Source: Hygrophila difformis (lineage: Eukaryota; Streptophyta; Magnoliopsida; Lamiales; Acanthaceae). From it: DNA of 64,000 nt. The stretch lies in contig JAOANR010000004.1 in assembly GCA_030278955.1 (NCBI GenBank), positions 14,744,428-14,808,427 of the forward strand. Reading direction: 5' to 3'. The position numbers were made by a program, and so were the translations under genes. The notes beneath the pieces are model-generated. The model did not search any database and was not told where the DNA came from. It saw only the letters and a list, made by a program, of their open reading frames with translations. Position 1 is the stretch's first letter. Each line of letters starts with the position of its first letter. Shown piece by piece: positions 1 through 11,859 of this stretch.

Positions 1-135
1 GTTCGGGTTCGTCGGGTTCTAAATCGTCGTCATTTGACTTCCGTGCATTTCCGATTTTACGGGTTCTCGGAACGAGACTTTCTTTCCTATTGGATTAATT
101 CCTATTTTTATATTCTAAAATTTACGGGTATTACA
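1..135 (-). repeat. RE-A 3' LTR, terminal fragment
   Basis: These 135 bases are identical to 5448-5582, the corresponding end of the other RE-A LTR, and finish in GGTATTACA. They are followed by a C-rich run that reads as a polypurine tract on the minus strand (CTTAAGGGGGG then GTAGAC), which is the expected plus-strand primer next to a 3' LTR. The rest of this LTR is outside the window. Confidence 0.9.
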
Positions 136-420
136 GTCTACCCCCCTTAAGAATCGACTTCGTCCTCGAAGTTGCGCTTCATCCTCTCGGGTGTTTCGGG
201 AATTTTTTAATTAAGCAATTGTATTATTGTGTGTCGTTGTTTGTTATTATTTGACTGAACCCAGAATTGAAATTCCCGAGTTGCCTACGTACCCCGTGAA
301 GGGATCAAGTCATTACGTAGTTCACAACAATTTGAATTTGTTTCTTTGGGGTACAAAGTATTCGTATACAATATCCGGAAATATTCAGGTTGTCACATCC
401 TCCCCCTCTTAAGATTACAG

Positions 421-1380
421 TTATGCCCCCATAACTGTTGTTGCACTGTCATGGAATAGGGTTGGGTAACGATCCTTCATGTCTGCTTCTAGCTCCCACG
501 TTGCCGTCTCGGCTTCGTGGTTAGACCAAAGAACCTTAACCATTCTCACGGTCTTATTCCTTGTTACCCTCTCCTTCTTGTCGAGTATTCACACCGGAAT
601 TTCTTCGTAGCTTAAGTCATCGTCCAGCTCAATCTCCTCTGGTTGGAGTACGTGGGTCGGATCGTGGACGTATTTCTTCAGTTGTGAGACGTGGAACACG
701 TCGTGGACACGAGCAAATTGTGGCGGTAATGCCAGTCGGTATGCAAGATTTCCCACTCGTTCTAGGATCTCGTATGGTCCTATGTATCGTGGGCTCAATT
801 TCGCCCGCTTGCCAAAGCGCATCACACCCTTCATCGGTGACACCTTTAACATGACCTTATCGCCTATTTGGAATTCCAAATCTTGCCGTCTCACGTCGGC
901 ATAGCTCTTTTGCCGGTCTTGCGCGGCTCTCATCTTTCCTTGGATTATTTTGACTTGTTGAGCCATGTCCTCAACAAGTTGCGGTCCAATTACCATAGTC
1001 CTCTCGCTCTCTTCCCAGCTCAGTGGGCTTCGGCATTTGCGTCCATACAATGCCTCGAAAGGTGCCATGCCAATGCTAGCATGGTAGCTGTTGTTGTAGG
1101 AAAACTCGATTAAGGGTAAGTGATTTTCCCAACTTCCTTTAAACTCTAATACGCATGCCCTTAGCATGTCTTCCAAAGTTTGGATCGTTCTTTCCGTTTG
1201 TCCATCCGTCATGGGGTGGAACGCGGTACTCATCTTTATTTTGTACCGAGGGCTTCTTGTAGTTTTGTCCAAAAATGTGAGACGAATCTACTGTCTCTGT
1301 CCGAGATGATGTCATGTGGTACTCCATGTCGTCGTACCACGTTGTCGACATATGCCCTTGCCAATTGGTCACTTCACCGC
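421..1380 (-). pseudogene. RE-A integrase C-terminal half with chromodomain (broken)
   Basis: The reading covers the end of the integrase catalytic core (HPMTDGQTERTIQTLEDMLR, SYNNSYHASIGMAPFEALYG), the GPYEIL linker region, the FHVSQLKKYV motif and a chromodomain tail with WELEADM and YPTLF. The end of integrase binds DNA, and the chromodomain is thought to steer chromoviruses to heterochromatin. The sequence is not intact: there is a frameshift near 1260 and an in-frame TGA near 586 where the homologous RE-B sequence has a Lys codon. The natural stop is at 421-423. The front edge at about 1370-1380 is a deletion junction with the gag fragment. It cannot make a working integrase. Confidence 0.85.
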
Positions 1381-1725
1381 GTTTAGTAGCTTGTCGAATG
1401 TTCGGATCCATTCTTCGAGTTTAGCCGGGTCCTCTTCTCCGGCGTAGTGCGGCGGGTGATATGAGTTCACCATAGCAAAGTAGTTAATGCGGGCCTCGGG
1501 TGGAGGTACCGCAGCTGCCTGGCCTTGGTTCACATGCGTGTTCCCTATCGCAATGAGAACCTCTTCTAGAGTGCGTAGGCGCGCGTCCATGTTGTTTGGC
1601 ATAGGGTTTGCCGGCTCCTCTTGAGCGTGTACCCCTTCGCCGGGTATAGGCATTTCTGGTTGCATAGGGGTTTCGTTGGTGTTTGGAGTAGTGGGCTGGG
1701 CGCGTGGTCTTCCTCTCGGTGCCAT
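1369..1725 (-). pseudogene. RE-A gag N-terminal fragment
   Basis: A 118-residue open stretch starting MAPRGRPRAQP and running to a motif of the type YAGEEDPAKLEEWIRTFDKL, which matches the start of a chromovirus Gag capsid domain. The N-terminus is basic and proline-rich, then acidic. It stops at the deletion junction with integrase at about 1370, where the frame changes, so no Gag-integrase fusion is made. A normal chromovirus would have about 4 kb of further gag-pol here. Confidence 0.8.
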
Positions 1726-1904
1726 GTTGTTGCAAGAACGGAGAGTTTAGATTCTTTTTGTTGAAGTATTATATAATGCTTATAAAATAATTTAATAAAT
1801 GACGATATTAACAGGTATCAGTCTACTGGAACCTGTTAGTATAGATTGTTGGAGTTTAGCGTATCGTTTGTTGTTATTTGGGGTTGGTTCTACTTGCTGC
1901 TTTG

Positions 1905-1965
1905 TTTGTTTTTTTTTATTTTTTATTTTTTTTCGTGAACAGTAACCTGTTCAGGTTTTTTTTTT
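1905..1965. repeat. T-rich low-complexity tract
   Basis: Runs of T broken by single A, C or G bases, lying between the gag start and the small coiled-coil ORF of RE-A. RE-B has a similar tract, a TTA microsatellite, in the equivalent place next to its copy of that ORF. No coding potential was seen in 1736-2316. Confidence 0.6.
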
Positions 1966-2316
1966 TGAGACCCTAGGGTCCAGGGTGTTGGGGTTTAGGG
2001 TTGGAGATACCCTTGTTTGATGATTATCTCTATATAATACATATATATTTACATACTTATATTATTTATTAATACTTGTAGTTTTGTTTAGTTGTTATCT
2101 ATAGGTCATTGATTATTACCTTGTTCATTTGTTTGATCGGGTTTTAACAAGGTATTCGAAGAGAAATAATTTAATTAAAATGTAAGGAATACTTTAAATA
2201 TACTTGTATAAAATAAATGCTTGTGGATTTATTACTCAAGAGAAGATTTTGGGTTACAAGCATTCGAAACGGACATAGTATTAGTGCATCAGTATGGGTC
2301 CCTAAGTCTAGAGTGA

Positions 2317-2694
2317 CTAGGCAGGTACATCCTCGATGGGATCGTCCTCGTCGCTGGATACGTCAATGGGAATGGGTGTCCCCACCGGGCTCGGGCTCGG
2401 AGGAAATATGTCAGCCTCTAGGCCCAGCAGCTCAGCTCCTAAGTGCCCTATTTGCATCATCCGTTCGTTGTCCTTGTTTTGGAGTGTGACCACTTGGGTT
2501 TGGAGTTCGGCGACTTGGGCCTTGAGTTGGGTTATTTCATGATGGTCAGCTTCCCTAAGATGTCTCAAATAGTCCACGTTACTCTCTAGATGCCCCACTC
2601 GAGCCTTAAAGTAATTGATATGCTGTTGGGATTCGAGGTATGCGTTGGTCAGTTTTATCATCAGATTGGTTATGTTCGCATTGGGTTCGGCCAT
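2317..2694 (-). CDS. RE-A small coiled-coil ORF upstream of gag (125 aa)
   Basis: Unrecognised protein of 125 residues, open from MAEPNANITNL to a stop. Residues about 10-90 are rich in heptad-spaced Leu, Ile and Val with charged residues between them (for example HHEITQLKAQVAELQTQVV), a likely coiled coil. A proline-rich stretch follows (PPSPSPVGTPIP), and the tail is acidic with SSDEDD. It lies about 430 bp downstream of the PBS and 590 bp upstream of gag in the sense direction. An equal-length copy at 23122-23499 in RE-B matches at 115 of 125 positions with no gap or stop. The host element has lost nearly all of gag-pol, so survival of this frame is notable. I do not know its function; a structural or Gag-partner role is only a guess. 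Confidence 0.65.
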   Translation of the reverse strand: MAEPNANITNLMIKLTNAYLESQQHINYFKARVGHLESNVDYLRHLREADHHEITQLKAQVAELQTQVVTLQNKDNERMMQIGHLGAELLGLEADIFPPSPSPVGTPIPIDVSSDEDDPIEDVPA

Positions 2695-3127
2695 CTAGTG
2701 TCAACAAGGAGGTTAGAGTTAGAGTATGTTTCGAATAAAAGTCAGGATATGCAGGAATTTAAATCTATATGGATATGCACATGCAGTCCCCCAAAAATTG
2801 ATTTAATCATGGATTTTAAAAAGTTGGCCTCTATATTGGCCAAAATAATAATAATTTGGACTATAAGAAAGAAAAGAAAAATAGAACATGGGTATTTGGG
2901 CCGAAATGGTTGGGCTTAAAATAAATAAATAATTATTGGGTCAAAATAATTTAACCCCCTTTGGAATATTATACTAAATGGGTAGAAAATTTCTGGGCTC
3001 AAATTTTGGGCTAAAATATTAATACTAATAGTCTTAAAAACAATACTAATAATAATAAATTTAAAATAATACTTAGTCCAAAATATTGGTTTAAAATAAT
3101 AATAATAGTAGCTTTAAAATATTCCGG

Positions 3128-3139
3128 GCTCTGATACCA
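3128..3139 (-). promoter_or_regulatory. RE-A primer binding site (initiator tRNA-Met)
   Basis: On the minus strand this reads TGGTATCAGAGC, the complement of the 3' end of plant initiator tRNA-Met, placed three bases inside the LTR edge. It is the start site for minus-strand DNA synthesis and fixes the element's orientation. Confidence 0.9.
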
Positions 3140-3142
3140 ACT

Positions 3143-5582
3143 TGTAACACCCCGGATTTGATAACCCAGGCCGGGATGCCACCGCCACATCTCCCTAGCA
3201 AGACACGGATTCTCCGAGCTTGCTAAAGAGATGCAAGGCTATGGGTATTGCAAAAAGGTTTAAAAACAAGTCCGGAATCTATTAAAAATAATAATAAGTA
3301 TCATCCACACATATAGTAGTAATAATAATATATCGCAGCGGAAAATGTAAAGTGGGCCGACATGGCCAAAACTCGGGATTTACATGCCCGTTATGCAAGT
3401 ATCATAAAAAGCGATAAAACAATGTTTAATAATTCCATCCCCCAATGCACATGCTATGCATTATCTCCGTACTCTGAAAGAAAGAGAAAAACAACAATTT
3501 TTATCAGTATATAAAATACTGAGTAAGTCGAACCTAACATAGCAATAAAGGGATTTAATTAGATAATTAAAATTTCACTCCTAAACATGCATTTACAACT
3601 CTAAAGGAAGTAATATTTAAATTGTGTACTTGAACATGCATTTAATCCACAATAACAATTTAGTCATGATATGAAATTTAAAGACATAATTTAAATGCAT
3701 AATTTAAAGGCATGCATAACTAAATAAATAAATACTTAAAAATATTAAATCTTTTATTTCCCCGTACGTAACCATTTCTCAATGTTTTGTATAGCCGGTG
3801 ATCCGGCGGCCGCAGCCGTTTCGTAAGTATCCCGTTTAGCCGTTGATCCGGCGGCCGCAGCTGTATCTGCCATACCCAGTACCACTCCGGAGCCTCAAAA
3901 AATCCATACGGAAAATCCCGAGAGAGTTGGCCACGTATCTCCCGCCGATTGGCGTAATATTTCATCTCAATTCTCTCGTCCATTATACGCCCGAAGAGAA
4001 AGGCTAGAGGGGCACCCTGCAGAGCACTCACCCTCCACCAAAGTATCTCATGTATCGTTTAGATTTAATGTATCGGGGTTTTTCAAAAGTATAGATGTAT
4101 CGTATTTCCAATCTTTGATCGTTCGTTTCGAAATTTCAAAATCCTTCGATTTAAAAGTAACTTGGCGTCACAGTTTACGCCTTTTCAATTTAAAAATTTA
4201 TTTTAAGTCCGAAAAATCTGAAAATTTCACAGTTTATGCAAAACACCCTAACGAACAACTTTCGTGTTTTAACAATTTCGAAATAAGTTGAGAAAACATG
4301 TCAAAATCGAGTTTAATGCGAAAATAGTTTACTGTCCCGAAGCAGATTTGATACAGTTCGGAAAATTGGCTTTTTGACATATCAATGGACTCCAAAAATT
4401 CTAAAATTTTAAACACATATACTAGACATGATTATCTACAACTTTCATTTAGATTGCACTAAACAGACTCACTAAGTTCAGACATGTTCATAGGCAGATT
4501 CCAAACACGTTTTGTCAAAACAGGTTCTTTTTGATGCGATTTGAAATAGCAAACGTTAACGAAAATGTCTGAAATTTTTACACAACCTAGATTTATGTGT
4601 TAGGATTAAAAGTCTAGTTTTGAGTTTCTCGGATTGAATCCTCAAAATATGAGTTTTAGGCCAATTTCAGAAACTGCGCGTATTGGGGTTTTTAATTTTG
4701 GTTTTTACGTTTCGTTGCATTACGACTATACCGGACGCCCCTAAACCACCCGTATTGGTATGGAAGGCTCAACTTACAGTGATTGTGTTCTTGAGTCGTC
4801 CTAGGGTCGCTCGGCTCGTCCAAAATCCTACGAACGAATCTATGAAACGCAAAGTTCCCGACTTTGGCCACGAACGTATTTGCAATCAACGATTCAAGAG
4901 TTAGATCGGGGATTTGGAAGGAAAAACGAGATTGAGAACCTAAGATACTACTTACCAATGATCTAAGGACTGTGACCCTTGATCTACACGTTCCTACGGC
5001 CGTCGGGGGTTGTGGGAAAGTCGCCGGAAGTCCGTCGGAAGTTCGTCGGGAGAGTGTTTTGGCTTGGGAGAGTTTGAGAGTGAATTGGGGAGTTTGGTGA
5101 CTGATGAAAGGGTGGGGAGGCAGCCCTAATTCGCCCTAAAAGCTTTCCCCTCGTCCAAAATCTTCTTTCTATAGTCGGGGGGTCGAATTATGGTAAGAAA
5201 TCGCCGAAAACGCGTCATTTGCACGATTCTGGGGAGCCACGCGGGGTTGGCGCGCCTTTTGGCCAAACCCCACCCGGCCAGCGCGCGGTCCCCGCCTGGA
5301 CTGCGGTCCGGGCGGGTCCGTGCGATCCGATCCGTCGGGTCTTTTTCTCCTCTCTTTCGGACTTCTATCCTTCCACGTTTTCGCGCTCGATTTTCCGGGT
5401 TATTTTCGGATTATGCTTCTCATCATAAATTTATTCTAATTGCATGTGTTCGGGTTCGTCGGGTTCTAAATCGTCGTCATTTGACTTCCGTGCATTTCCG
5501 ATTTTACGGGTTCTCGGAACGAGACTTTCTTTCCTATTGGATTAATTCCTATTTTTATATTCTAAAATTTACGGGTATTACA
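3143..5582 (-). repeat. RE-A 5' LTR (2440 bp)
   Basis: A full-length LTR bounded by TGTAACACC on the plus strand and GGTATTACA at the other end, giving TG...CA termini in either reading. One edge adjoins the tRNA-Met PBS and the other adjoins the interrupted LTR remnant. It contains two near-copies of GATCCGGCGGCCGCAGC (3799 and 3844), an imperfect hairpin at about 3993-4030, and a strongly GC-rich island at about 5230-5335 in otherwise AT-rich DNA. Short ORFs inside it are not credible genes. Confidence 0.9.
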
Positions 5583-6208
5583 GTTAAAATATTTATTTAT
5601 TGTCATTTAAATTGTTAAATGCTTTATTTAAATTATTTATGGCTTTTATTTAAATTATGCTAAATGTGTTATTAATTAGAGCCATGAATTAATTATGCAA
5701 GTTGGTGAGTTAATTAAATTAAATTGTTTATGAATTATTATCATGCCTTTATTTAAATATTAATTAATGGCTTTAAAACCTCACGACCATGTATGTGTTA
5801 ACTTACTCAGCAAGTTGTGCTGACCCCAAACCATTTTCTTCCCTTTTTCCTTACAGAGTATGTGGAATGAGCATGAGCACGTTTATGCATGGGAAATTTT
5901 TGGGAAACTTTATATTTTAAATTTTGCATTAGACTATAGTATGAACGAGCCTGTTTAACCCGTGTTTTGGTCATGTTGGCCCTATTTACATTTTCCGCTG
6001 CAATACTTATACTTAGATACTATTATTCCATTGCATTATAATATTTGTTTTGAATTTATATTGTATGGGCTATTTTAATTGTTTTAAATATTTTAAACAC
6101 TGCAATACCTAGCCTTGCATCTCTTTAGTAAGCTCGGAGAAACCGTGTCTTACTAGGAAGGTGTGGCGGTGACATCCCGACCTAGGTGACCAAAAATCGG
6201 GGTGTTAC
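5583..6208 (+). repeat. Chromovirus LTR remnant, plus orientation
   Basis: The last 626 bp of an LTR ending GGGGTGTTACA at 6208. Its final 100 bp are the reverse complement of the start of the solo LTR at 14544, with a few substitutions, so the two belong to one LTR family. RE-A is inserted into it at 5582/5583 and the other part lies beyond the window start. Its right edge abuts copia coding sequence at 6209, so this LTR was inserted into the copia element before RE-A arrived. Confidence 0.8.
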
Positions 6209-7430
6209 AATGGGTGGTATAGGTTTAGGCCATAATGGATTTCATAAATTAAATTCCTTAACCATTCAGCTTCCTTTCCGGTAGAAGCTAAAGCAACAAA
6301 TTTAGATTCCATTGTTTAATTTGTGATGCAAGTTTGCTTTTGGGAAGCCCACGAAATGGCACCTCCCCCAAGTAAGAATACCCAACCACTACTGGAAGAA
6401 TGATCTTCCATATTAGTGATCCAACTTGCATCCGAATAACCTTCTATGACCGAAGGGAATCCAATATATGTCAAACTATAATCCATAGTTTTCTTCAAGT
6501 ATTTAATTACTCGCCTTAGAGCTTGCCAATGGTGAGTACTAGGATTACTTGTAAACCTACTCAACTTGCCTGTAGCAAATGCAATGTCCGGCCTTGTACT
6601 TGTCATTGCATAGATCAAGCAACCTATCAACTTTGAATATTCGAGTTGAGACACAGCTTCTCCATTATTTGGCAGAAGTTTCATACTCGGGTCAAATGGA
6701 GTGCTAATAGGAGAACAATCATAAAATTGAATTTCTTGAGCACTTTCTCAATAAAATGAGATTGTGTGATTGAAATTCCTTTGTACTCTCATTTGATTCT
6801 TATTCCAAGAATCACTTCTGCCTCCCCCATATCCTTCATGGAGAACTTAGATGACAAAAATTCCTTTGTCATATCAACTTGTCTTTGGTCTGTGCCAAAA
6901 AACAATATGCCATCGACATATAAGCAAATGATGACTCCTTTAGCGTTCTCATCAAATTGCTATAAATGCACTTGTCAGTTTGATTTAACCAAAATCCATT
7001 TGACAAGACAACATCATCAAATTTTTGATGCCATTGTTTTGGAGCTTGTTTAAGCCCATACAAGGATTTGATCAGTTTACACACTTTATGCTCATTTCTG
7101 GGCATAACAAATCCTTCTGATTGCTTCATATACACCTCTTCTTCTAAATCCCCATTCAAAAATGCCATTTTAACATCCATTTGGTGTATCACAAGATTGT
7201 GAATAGCTGCTAGAGCTATCAACAATCTAATTGTGGAGATTCGAGCAACTGGTGCATAAGTATCAAAGAAGTCAATGCCTTCTTTTTGTCTAAAGCCTTG
7301 AATAACTAATCTTGCTTTAAACTTATCAATTGTTCCATCAACCTTCATCTTCCTCTTGAAGATCCATTTACAACCGAGTGGTTTGCAACCCGGTGGAAGA
7401 TCAGTTATGATCCAAGTGTTGTTTTGCATG
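6209..7430 (-). pseudogene. Copia reverse transcriptase and RNase H (broken)
   Basis: RT begins with a stretch of the type NNTWIITDLPPGCKPLGCKW and has DTYAPVAR, QMDVKMAFLNGDL and SLYGLKQAPKQW. The catalytic motif reads YVDG rather than YVDD, losing a metal-binding Asp. The following part has the connection and RNase H motifs IGCLIYAMTSTRPDIAF, GYSDASW and GGGAISWASQKQ. Frameshifts near 6870 and stops near 6316-6320 break the frame. The sequence continues to 6209 (ESKFVALAS, AEWLRN) and is then cut by the LTR insertion, so the end of RNase H is absent here. The original enzyme copied element RNA into DNA. Confidence 0.85.
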
Positions 7431-7441
7431 ATAGAATCAAT

Positions 7442-8893
7442 TTAATCATTTATTGCTTCTTTCCAGAATGCAACATCTCTTGATTTCATTGCTTCTTCAA
7501 AGGTTCTAGGATCCTCTTCCACATCAAAGCAATAAAAGTTCTGGGAAGCAATCTCATCTCTTGATCCTTCAACTAAATATAGTTGAAAATCGGAACCAAA
7601 TGATTTTGGTTCCCTAACTCGTTTACTCTTACGAGGTCCGAAGCTCTCATTAAGAGTATCACCTAGACCAACTTCCTTTTGAACTCCAATAGAGTTAGGA
7701 GTTATGCCTTTAGGTCTAGGTAGAGATGAGAATCTATTCTCATCAAAAATTGCATCTCTCGATTCCATAATTGTATGGACCGAGACATAATTATTTTCTA
7801 TTACATAGAACCTATAGGCCTTGGAATGCTCTGCATATCCAATAAAAATACAATCAATGCCTTTTCACCCAAACTCTTCCTTTTGGGGTCAGGAAGTCTC
7901 ACAACAGCTCTACAACCCTAAATTCGAAGATAGTTTAAGTTTGGTTTCTTTTTATACCAAAGCTCATATGGTGTTTCTTGTTCCTTTTACTAGGAACCCT
8001 ATTCAATACATAACAAGCCGTTAGAATGGCTTCACCCCAAAAACCTTCATTCAAACCCGAATAGGACAACATAGAATTAACCATTTCCTTACGGGTTCGA
8101 TTTTTCATTTCAGCTACACCATTTTGTTGTGGTGTATAAGGGGCCGTGGTTTCATGGATAATTCCTACGGATTGGAAGTAAATAGGATCAAAGTATTCAC
8201 CTCCCCTATCCGTACGCAATACTTTAATTGCACTATTAGGTTGCAATTCCACTTCAGTCTTGTAGACTTTGAATTTATCCAAAGCCTCATCCTTTGCATG
8301 CAATAAGAAAATATAGCAAAATCTGGATGCATCATCAATAAAAGTAACCACAGACTTCTTATTGCCTAAAGATGGAGATGAATGAAAATCACAAAGATCA
8401 CTGTGTATTAATTCTAACAAAACAGAGTTTCTAACAATATTTTGGAAAGGTGTCTAGTGATCTTATTTAGCATGCATGTTGAACACTTGTCCATGTTAAA
8501 ATCAAATGCAGGGATTAATCCTTCCTTAGACATGTCACGCATCCTTTTATAATGCACATGTCCCAAACGAGCATGTCAAATAGATGAATCAATTAACTTA
8601 GAATCAGTTATAAACACAGAATCAACTGTACATGGAGTTTTATTCAAATTCAACATGAACATTCCATTACAATAGTAACCAAATCCAATGAAGACCCCAC
8701 ACTTGGATAGTATATATCTATCCGACTCAAGGACTTGCTTATAACCACACTTATTAAGTATAGGACTTGACACTAAATTTTTACGTAATTTAGATACATA
8801 CAACACATTAGACAAGGTTAAAGATTTTTCGGAACTAAATTCCAATACTACACTTCCACGACCAAGAATTGGAGCAGATGACTCGTTGCCCAT
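7442..8893 (-). pseudogene. Copia protease end, integrase and linker (broken)
   Basis: Three consecutive open pieces in different frames. 8576-8893 covers the region after the protease active site (VLYVSKLRKNLVS). About 8450-8575 encodes the HHCC zinc-binding start of integrase (ARLGH, CSTCMLNK). 7935-8420 carries the integrase core (IHSDLC, FIDDASRF, RTDRGGEY, TAPYTPQQNGVAE) with the D, D and E residues present. 7442-7768 is the acidic, variable linker between integrase and RT. Stops and frameshifts separate them, so no polyprotein can be made. Confidence 0.85.
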
Positions 8894-8929
8894 ATATAAT
8901 ACGGATCCATCATCAATTGATTCAAAGTC

Positions 8930-9952
8930 TTAAAACCAACAACGATCCTTGCAAGCATGTGTAGTGGCACCCGAGTCCACCCACCAAGCAATGTTGTCAT
9001 CCTGCACATAATATGCTTTAGAATTTAATGACACATAATTTTTAAACAAATTCAAATTATGAATTAAATTCTGACCTTGGTTTGGAGGTTGGCCTTTAGA
9101 CCCATTTCCTAAACCAATCGTGCTTGCTCCATTATTCTTCTTCCCAACACGACAATCTCTTTTGAGATGTCCCGGTTTACCACAATTCCAACAAGCCACT
9201 TTAGGCTTTTTGTTGGATTTCTTGTTGGAGTTATTAAAGGGTCGTTTCTTTCCCTTATTTTTCTTGTCATCTTTTGTGTTTTTACCTTCCACGATCATGT
9301 TCACCGAGGATGGTCCAGCAATATCTTTTTCCTTGTTCATGTCATTATCCTGCATTCGGAATGTTTCCTCAATGCGCAAATGACCACCAAGTTGTTCCAA
9401 TGACAACTCTTCTTTGTTGTGTTTCAACATATGTTCGAAATCCTTCCAGGATGGTGGAAGTTTGTCAATGATGCTTGAAACAGCAATAGCATGATCCATC
9501 ATCAAGCCGTGTTGTTTGAATTGTACCAGGGTTCGTAGGATTTCATGGAATTGCTCCATAACGGGTCGAGAATCAACCATCTTGTAATTATTGAAATTAC
9601 TAACCAGGAATTTCTTACTTGAAGCATCTTCAGTTAAATACTCCGATTCAAGAAAGTCCCACAGTTCTTTTGTTGATTCAACATTTTGATAAACATCGAA
9701 AAATGCATCAGACATATCGTTCAAGATGTGGCCTCGACAAATATAATCATCATTCTCCCATTTGCTTCTTCATCTAGCATTCTCCAAAGTCTCATCCTCA
9801 CTAGCCTCCGGGCATGGTGTGCTAAGAACATAGACGACTTTGAGAGTTGTAAGAAAAAAATGCATCTTCTTTTGCCATCTTCGAAAATCATTGCCTTCAA
9901 ATTTGTCCAATTTCTCGAATTTTGAAGTTAGGTTCTTCATTGATTCCGCCAT
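8930..9952 (-). pseudogene. Copia gag with zinc knuckle and protease start (broken)
   Basis: Starts at MAESMKNLTSKF near 9952 and contains the UBN2-type Gag fold (LWDFLESEY, KFLVSNFNNYKM, FKQHG, DKLPPSWKDFEHML), a lysine-rich stretch and a CCHC zinc knuckle CWNCGKPGHLKRDC. The protease active site DSGATTHACKD follows at the downstream end. A frameshift between about 9725 and 9770 splits it. Gag forms the virus-like particle and the knuckle binds element RNA. Confidence 0.85.
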
Positions 9953-9980
9953 GATTCTCACGAAAAATACAACTTTAGAT

Positions 9981-10965
9981 TGTTGGGGGATTTTCGCAGT
10001 GTGTGGATATGAGAATCAAAATAGGAAGAACTTGGATAATCAATTGGATCGTGTATAGAACACTTTCCTAAAGTTGTATTTTGCCACTGCACAACTTTGG
10101 GATAATCCAAAAGATTCACTCTAATTTCGAAGAAATAAGAGAATTGGCTTACAGGATTGCTGAATTATTGTGTTCGTAGTGTTTTGTGATTCTTGGCGTT
10201 CTTGTTGTTCATTTATAAAATTCTGCAGGAATTCATATTTGTAGATGAAGAATGCAGTATGGAAAAGATACAACCAATTATGAATGGGTGCAATAGTTGA
10301 GATTCAAATTTGAATTTCAAGTTCACCTTTAAATTCAAAATCAGATTTGAATTCAAATTTCAAATTCAATTGCTGATAGTTAATTTATCCAACGATACGA
10401 ATTTAAATTAGTCATGACCATGACTAAATACCCCCCCACATAACTGCACAAGGAAAAAGACAAAACAAGTTCCAGCAAACTACACTGGTCTTAGTCATGA
10501 CCATGAGTAAGCATATTCTCCCTTGCTGGATTGAAAGACAAATTAAGGGGGTTGTATTGGATAGAGAGTCTATGGGATTTTTTTGGAGTTTGAAGGTGTG
10601 GGTGTATTCAATTTAGACTTTAAAAAGTTTATAAAAATCTAGAGGTATTCAATACAGATTTTAAAAAGTCTTTAAAAATTCAAGTGTATTCAATACAGAT
10701 TTTAAAAAGTATTTAAAAATTTTGAGGTATTCAACAGTCTATGGATTTTAATTCTTCATAGACTTTAGTGGATTCTTTTAAAAATTATTACTATGCAAAA
10801 TCTCTCGAAATTTCTACGGATTTTGTCAAGTCAGTCAAACTCTACATAGAGTCTGCACAAAATCAACCAACTCTACGTATAGTCCATAGACTTTATTAAT
10901 CGACCGACTTTTTAAAATTCATAAAAATCTGAAACGAATACACCCCTATAAATGACATTACAACA
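9981..10965 (-). repeat. Probable copia 5' LTR (with MITE inside)
   Basis: Candidate LTR from TGTTGGGG at 9981 to ...TTACAACA at 10965, giving TGTTG...CAACA on the minus strand. About 585 bp remain after subtracting the 400-bp MITE. A TATAAAT on the minus strand near 10210 would be its TATA box. No tRNA-Met PBS is visible at the inner edge, and the partner LTR lies outside the window, so the borders are inferred from termini only. Confidence 0.45.
10547..10946. mobile_element. MITE with internal tandem repeats
   Basis: About 400 bp with terminal inverted repeats of the type GGGGTTGTATTGG and AGGGGTGTATTCG. The left third has at least three copies of a unit of about 45 bp around GTATTCAATACAGATTTTAAAAAGT. 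The flanks are TTAA and TATA, so a TWA-type target duplication is possible but not clean. It is non-coding and lies inside the copia LTR. Family assignment (PIF/Harbinger-like) is uncertain. Confidence 0.55.
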
Positions 10966-11859
10966 ACCTATATCAGACTTAGTCATGGTCATGACTAAAT
11001 CATAGGCAGCTTGCTGTCCTTAATCTTCCACATCTTTTCATATATCTCTCAATTCATTCATCTTGACCTCTCGCTGGGTCATCCTTTGTCGTAGTGGCTT
11101 ATGTGAGTGTGCACTCCGCACCTCCTAACCCACATTATAGCTCGACTACAACATAAGCCAAACTTTAGTAAATCCAATTACACAAAAATACATGATGACA
11201 CTAAAATCATCAACACGTAATTGATTAGATTAGGTATATATAACCTTTTTTTAGTCCCTACAGCTGTTTTTAATCAATTCGGTTTCTGTGCAAAATTATT
11301 AATTATCTGCATATGCGACATGATGCGTAACAATCCAAAAGTGATGGTAGATTTGTACTTTCTTTATTATCTCAAATCCTTTAAATATAGAACTAAAAAA
11401 TCCCTACAAATATGAATTCACAACATGATGCATAGTAATCTAAAAGTGATGGCAAATTTTATCCATCATTTTTATGGCTTGGAGCATCATGGTGCATATA
11501 CAACATTCTGCACCCAAGCCGGTCTCGTTTTTAATATAGCATGTCATCCTTCATTTGGACGGGTGCGAATTGAGTGCATATACTACACATACAGATTTGT
11601 ATGTGGTGGGAGTGATATTTCGTGTAATGTAAGAATGTTCTATACATGTGTTATGAGGGAGATGTTGTGTTAGATGAAAGAATATGTGATGGGAGAGATA
11701 CTCGTGTGATTGGAGATTTATCTTATCTGATGAGTAATGATGGAATTTGCCAAAGTTCATTTTGTTGAATTTCTTCATTACGCGTTGTTGTAGATGAAAC
11801 AGCCTGTTAGAGAAATATTTTTATTTCCTGGTTAGGTTGATAATTATCCGGGACTGACA
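10966..11859. other. AT-rich stretch, nothing recognised
   Basis: No coding region, terminal repeat or RNA gene could be supported. Short open frames at 11221-11673 lack any recognisable motif and have the base composition of the surrounding DNA. Confidence 0.5.

Larger units (their letters stand above)
1..5582 (-). mobile_element. RE-A: internally deleted Ty3/gypsy chromovirus (Tekay/Del-like)
   Basis: A minus-strand LTR retrotransposon cut by the window start. Its 5' LTR is at 3143-5582, PBS at 3128-3139, a small extra ORF at 2317-2694, the gag start at 1369-1725, the integrase end and chromodomain at 421-1380, a polypurine tract next to position 136, and the last 135 bp of the 3' LTR at 1-135. 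Most of gag, all of protease, RT and RNase H, and the front of integrase are missing. The 135 bp shared by the two LTRs are identical by eye, which suggests a fairly recent insertion. The right-hand flank begins GTTAA at 5583; the matching target duplication lies outside the window. Lineage comes from the integrase and chromodomain sequence and is well supported; the name Tekay is an inference. Confidence 0.85.
6209..10965 (-). mobile_element. Decayed Ty1/copia element, 3' part missing
   Basis: A minus-strand copia element with a probable 5' LTR (about 9981-10965, holding a MITE), gag (8930-9952), protease, integrase, RT and part of RNase H. It is cut at 6209 by a chromovirus LTR. Each domain lies in a different frame or is broken by stops, so it is dead. 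The order gag-PR-IN-RT-RH is the copia order. Confidence 0.85.
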
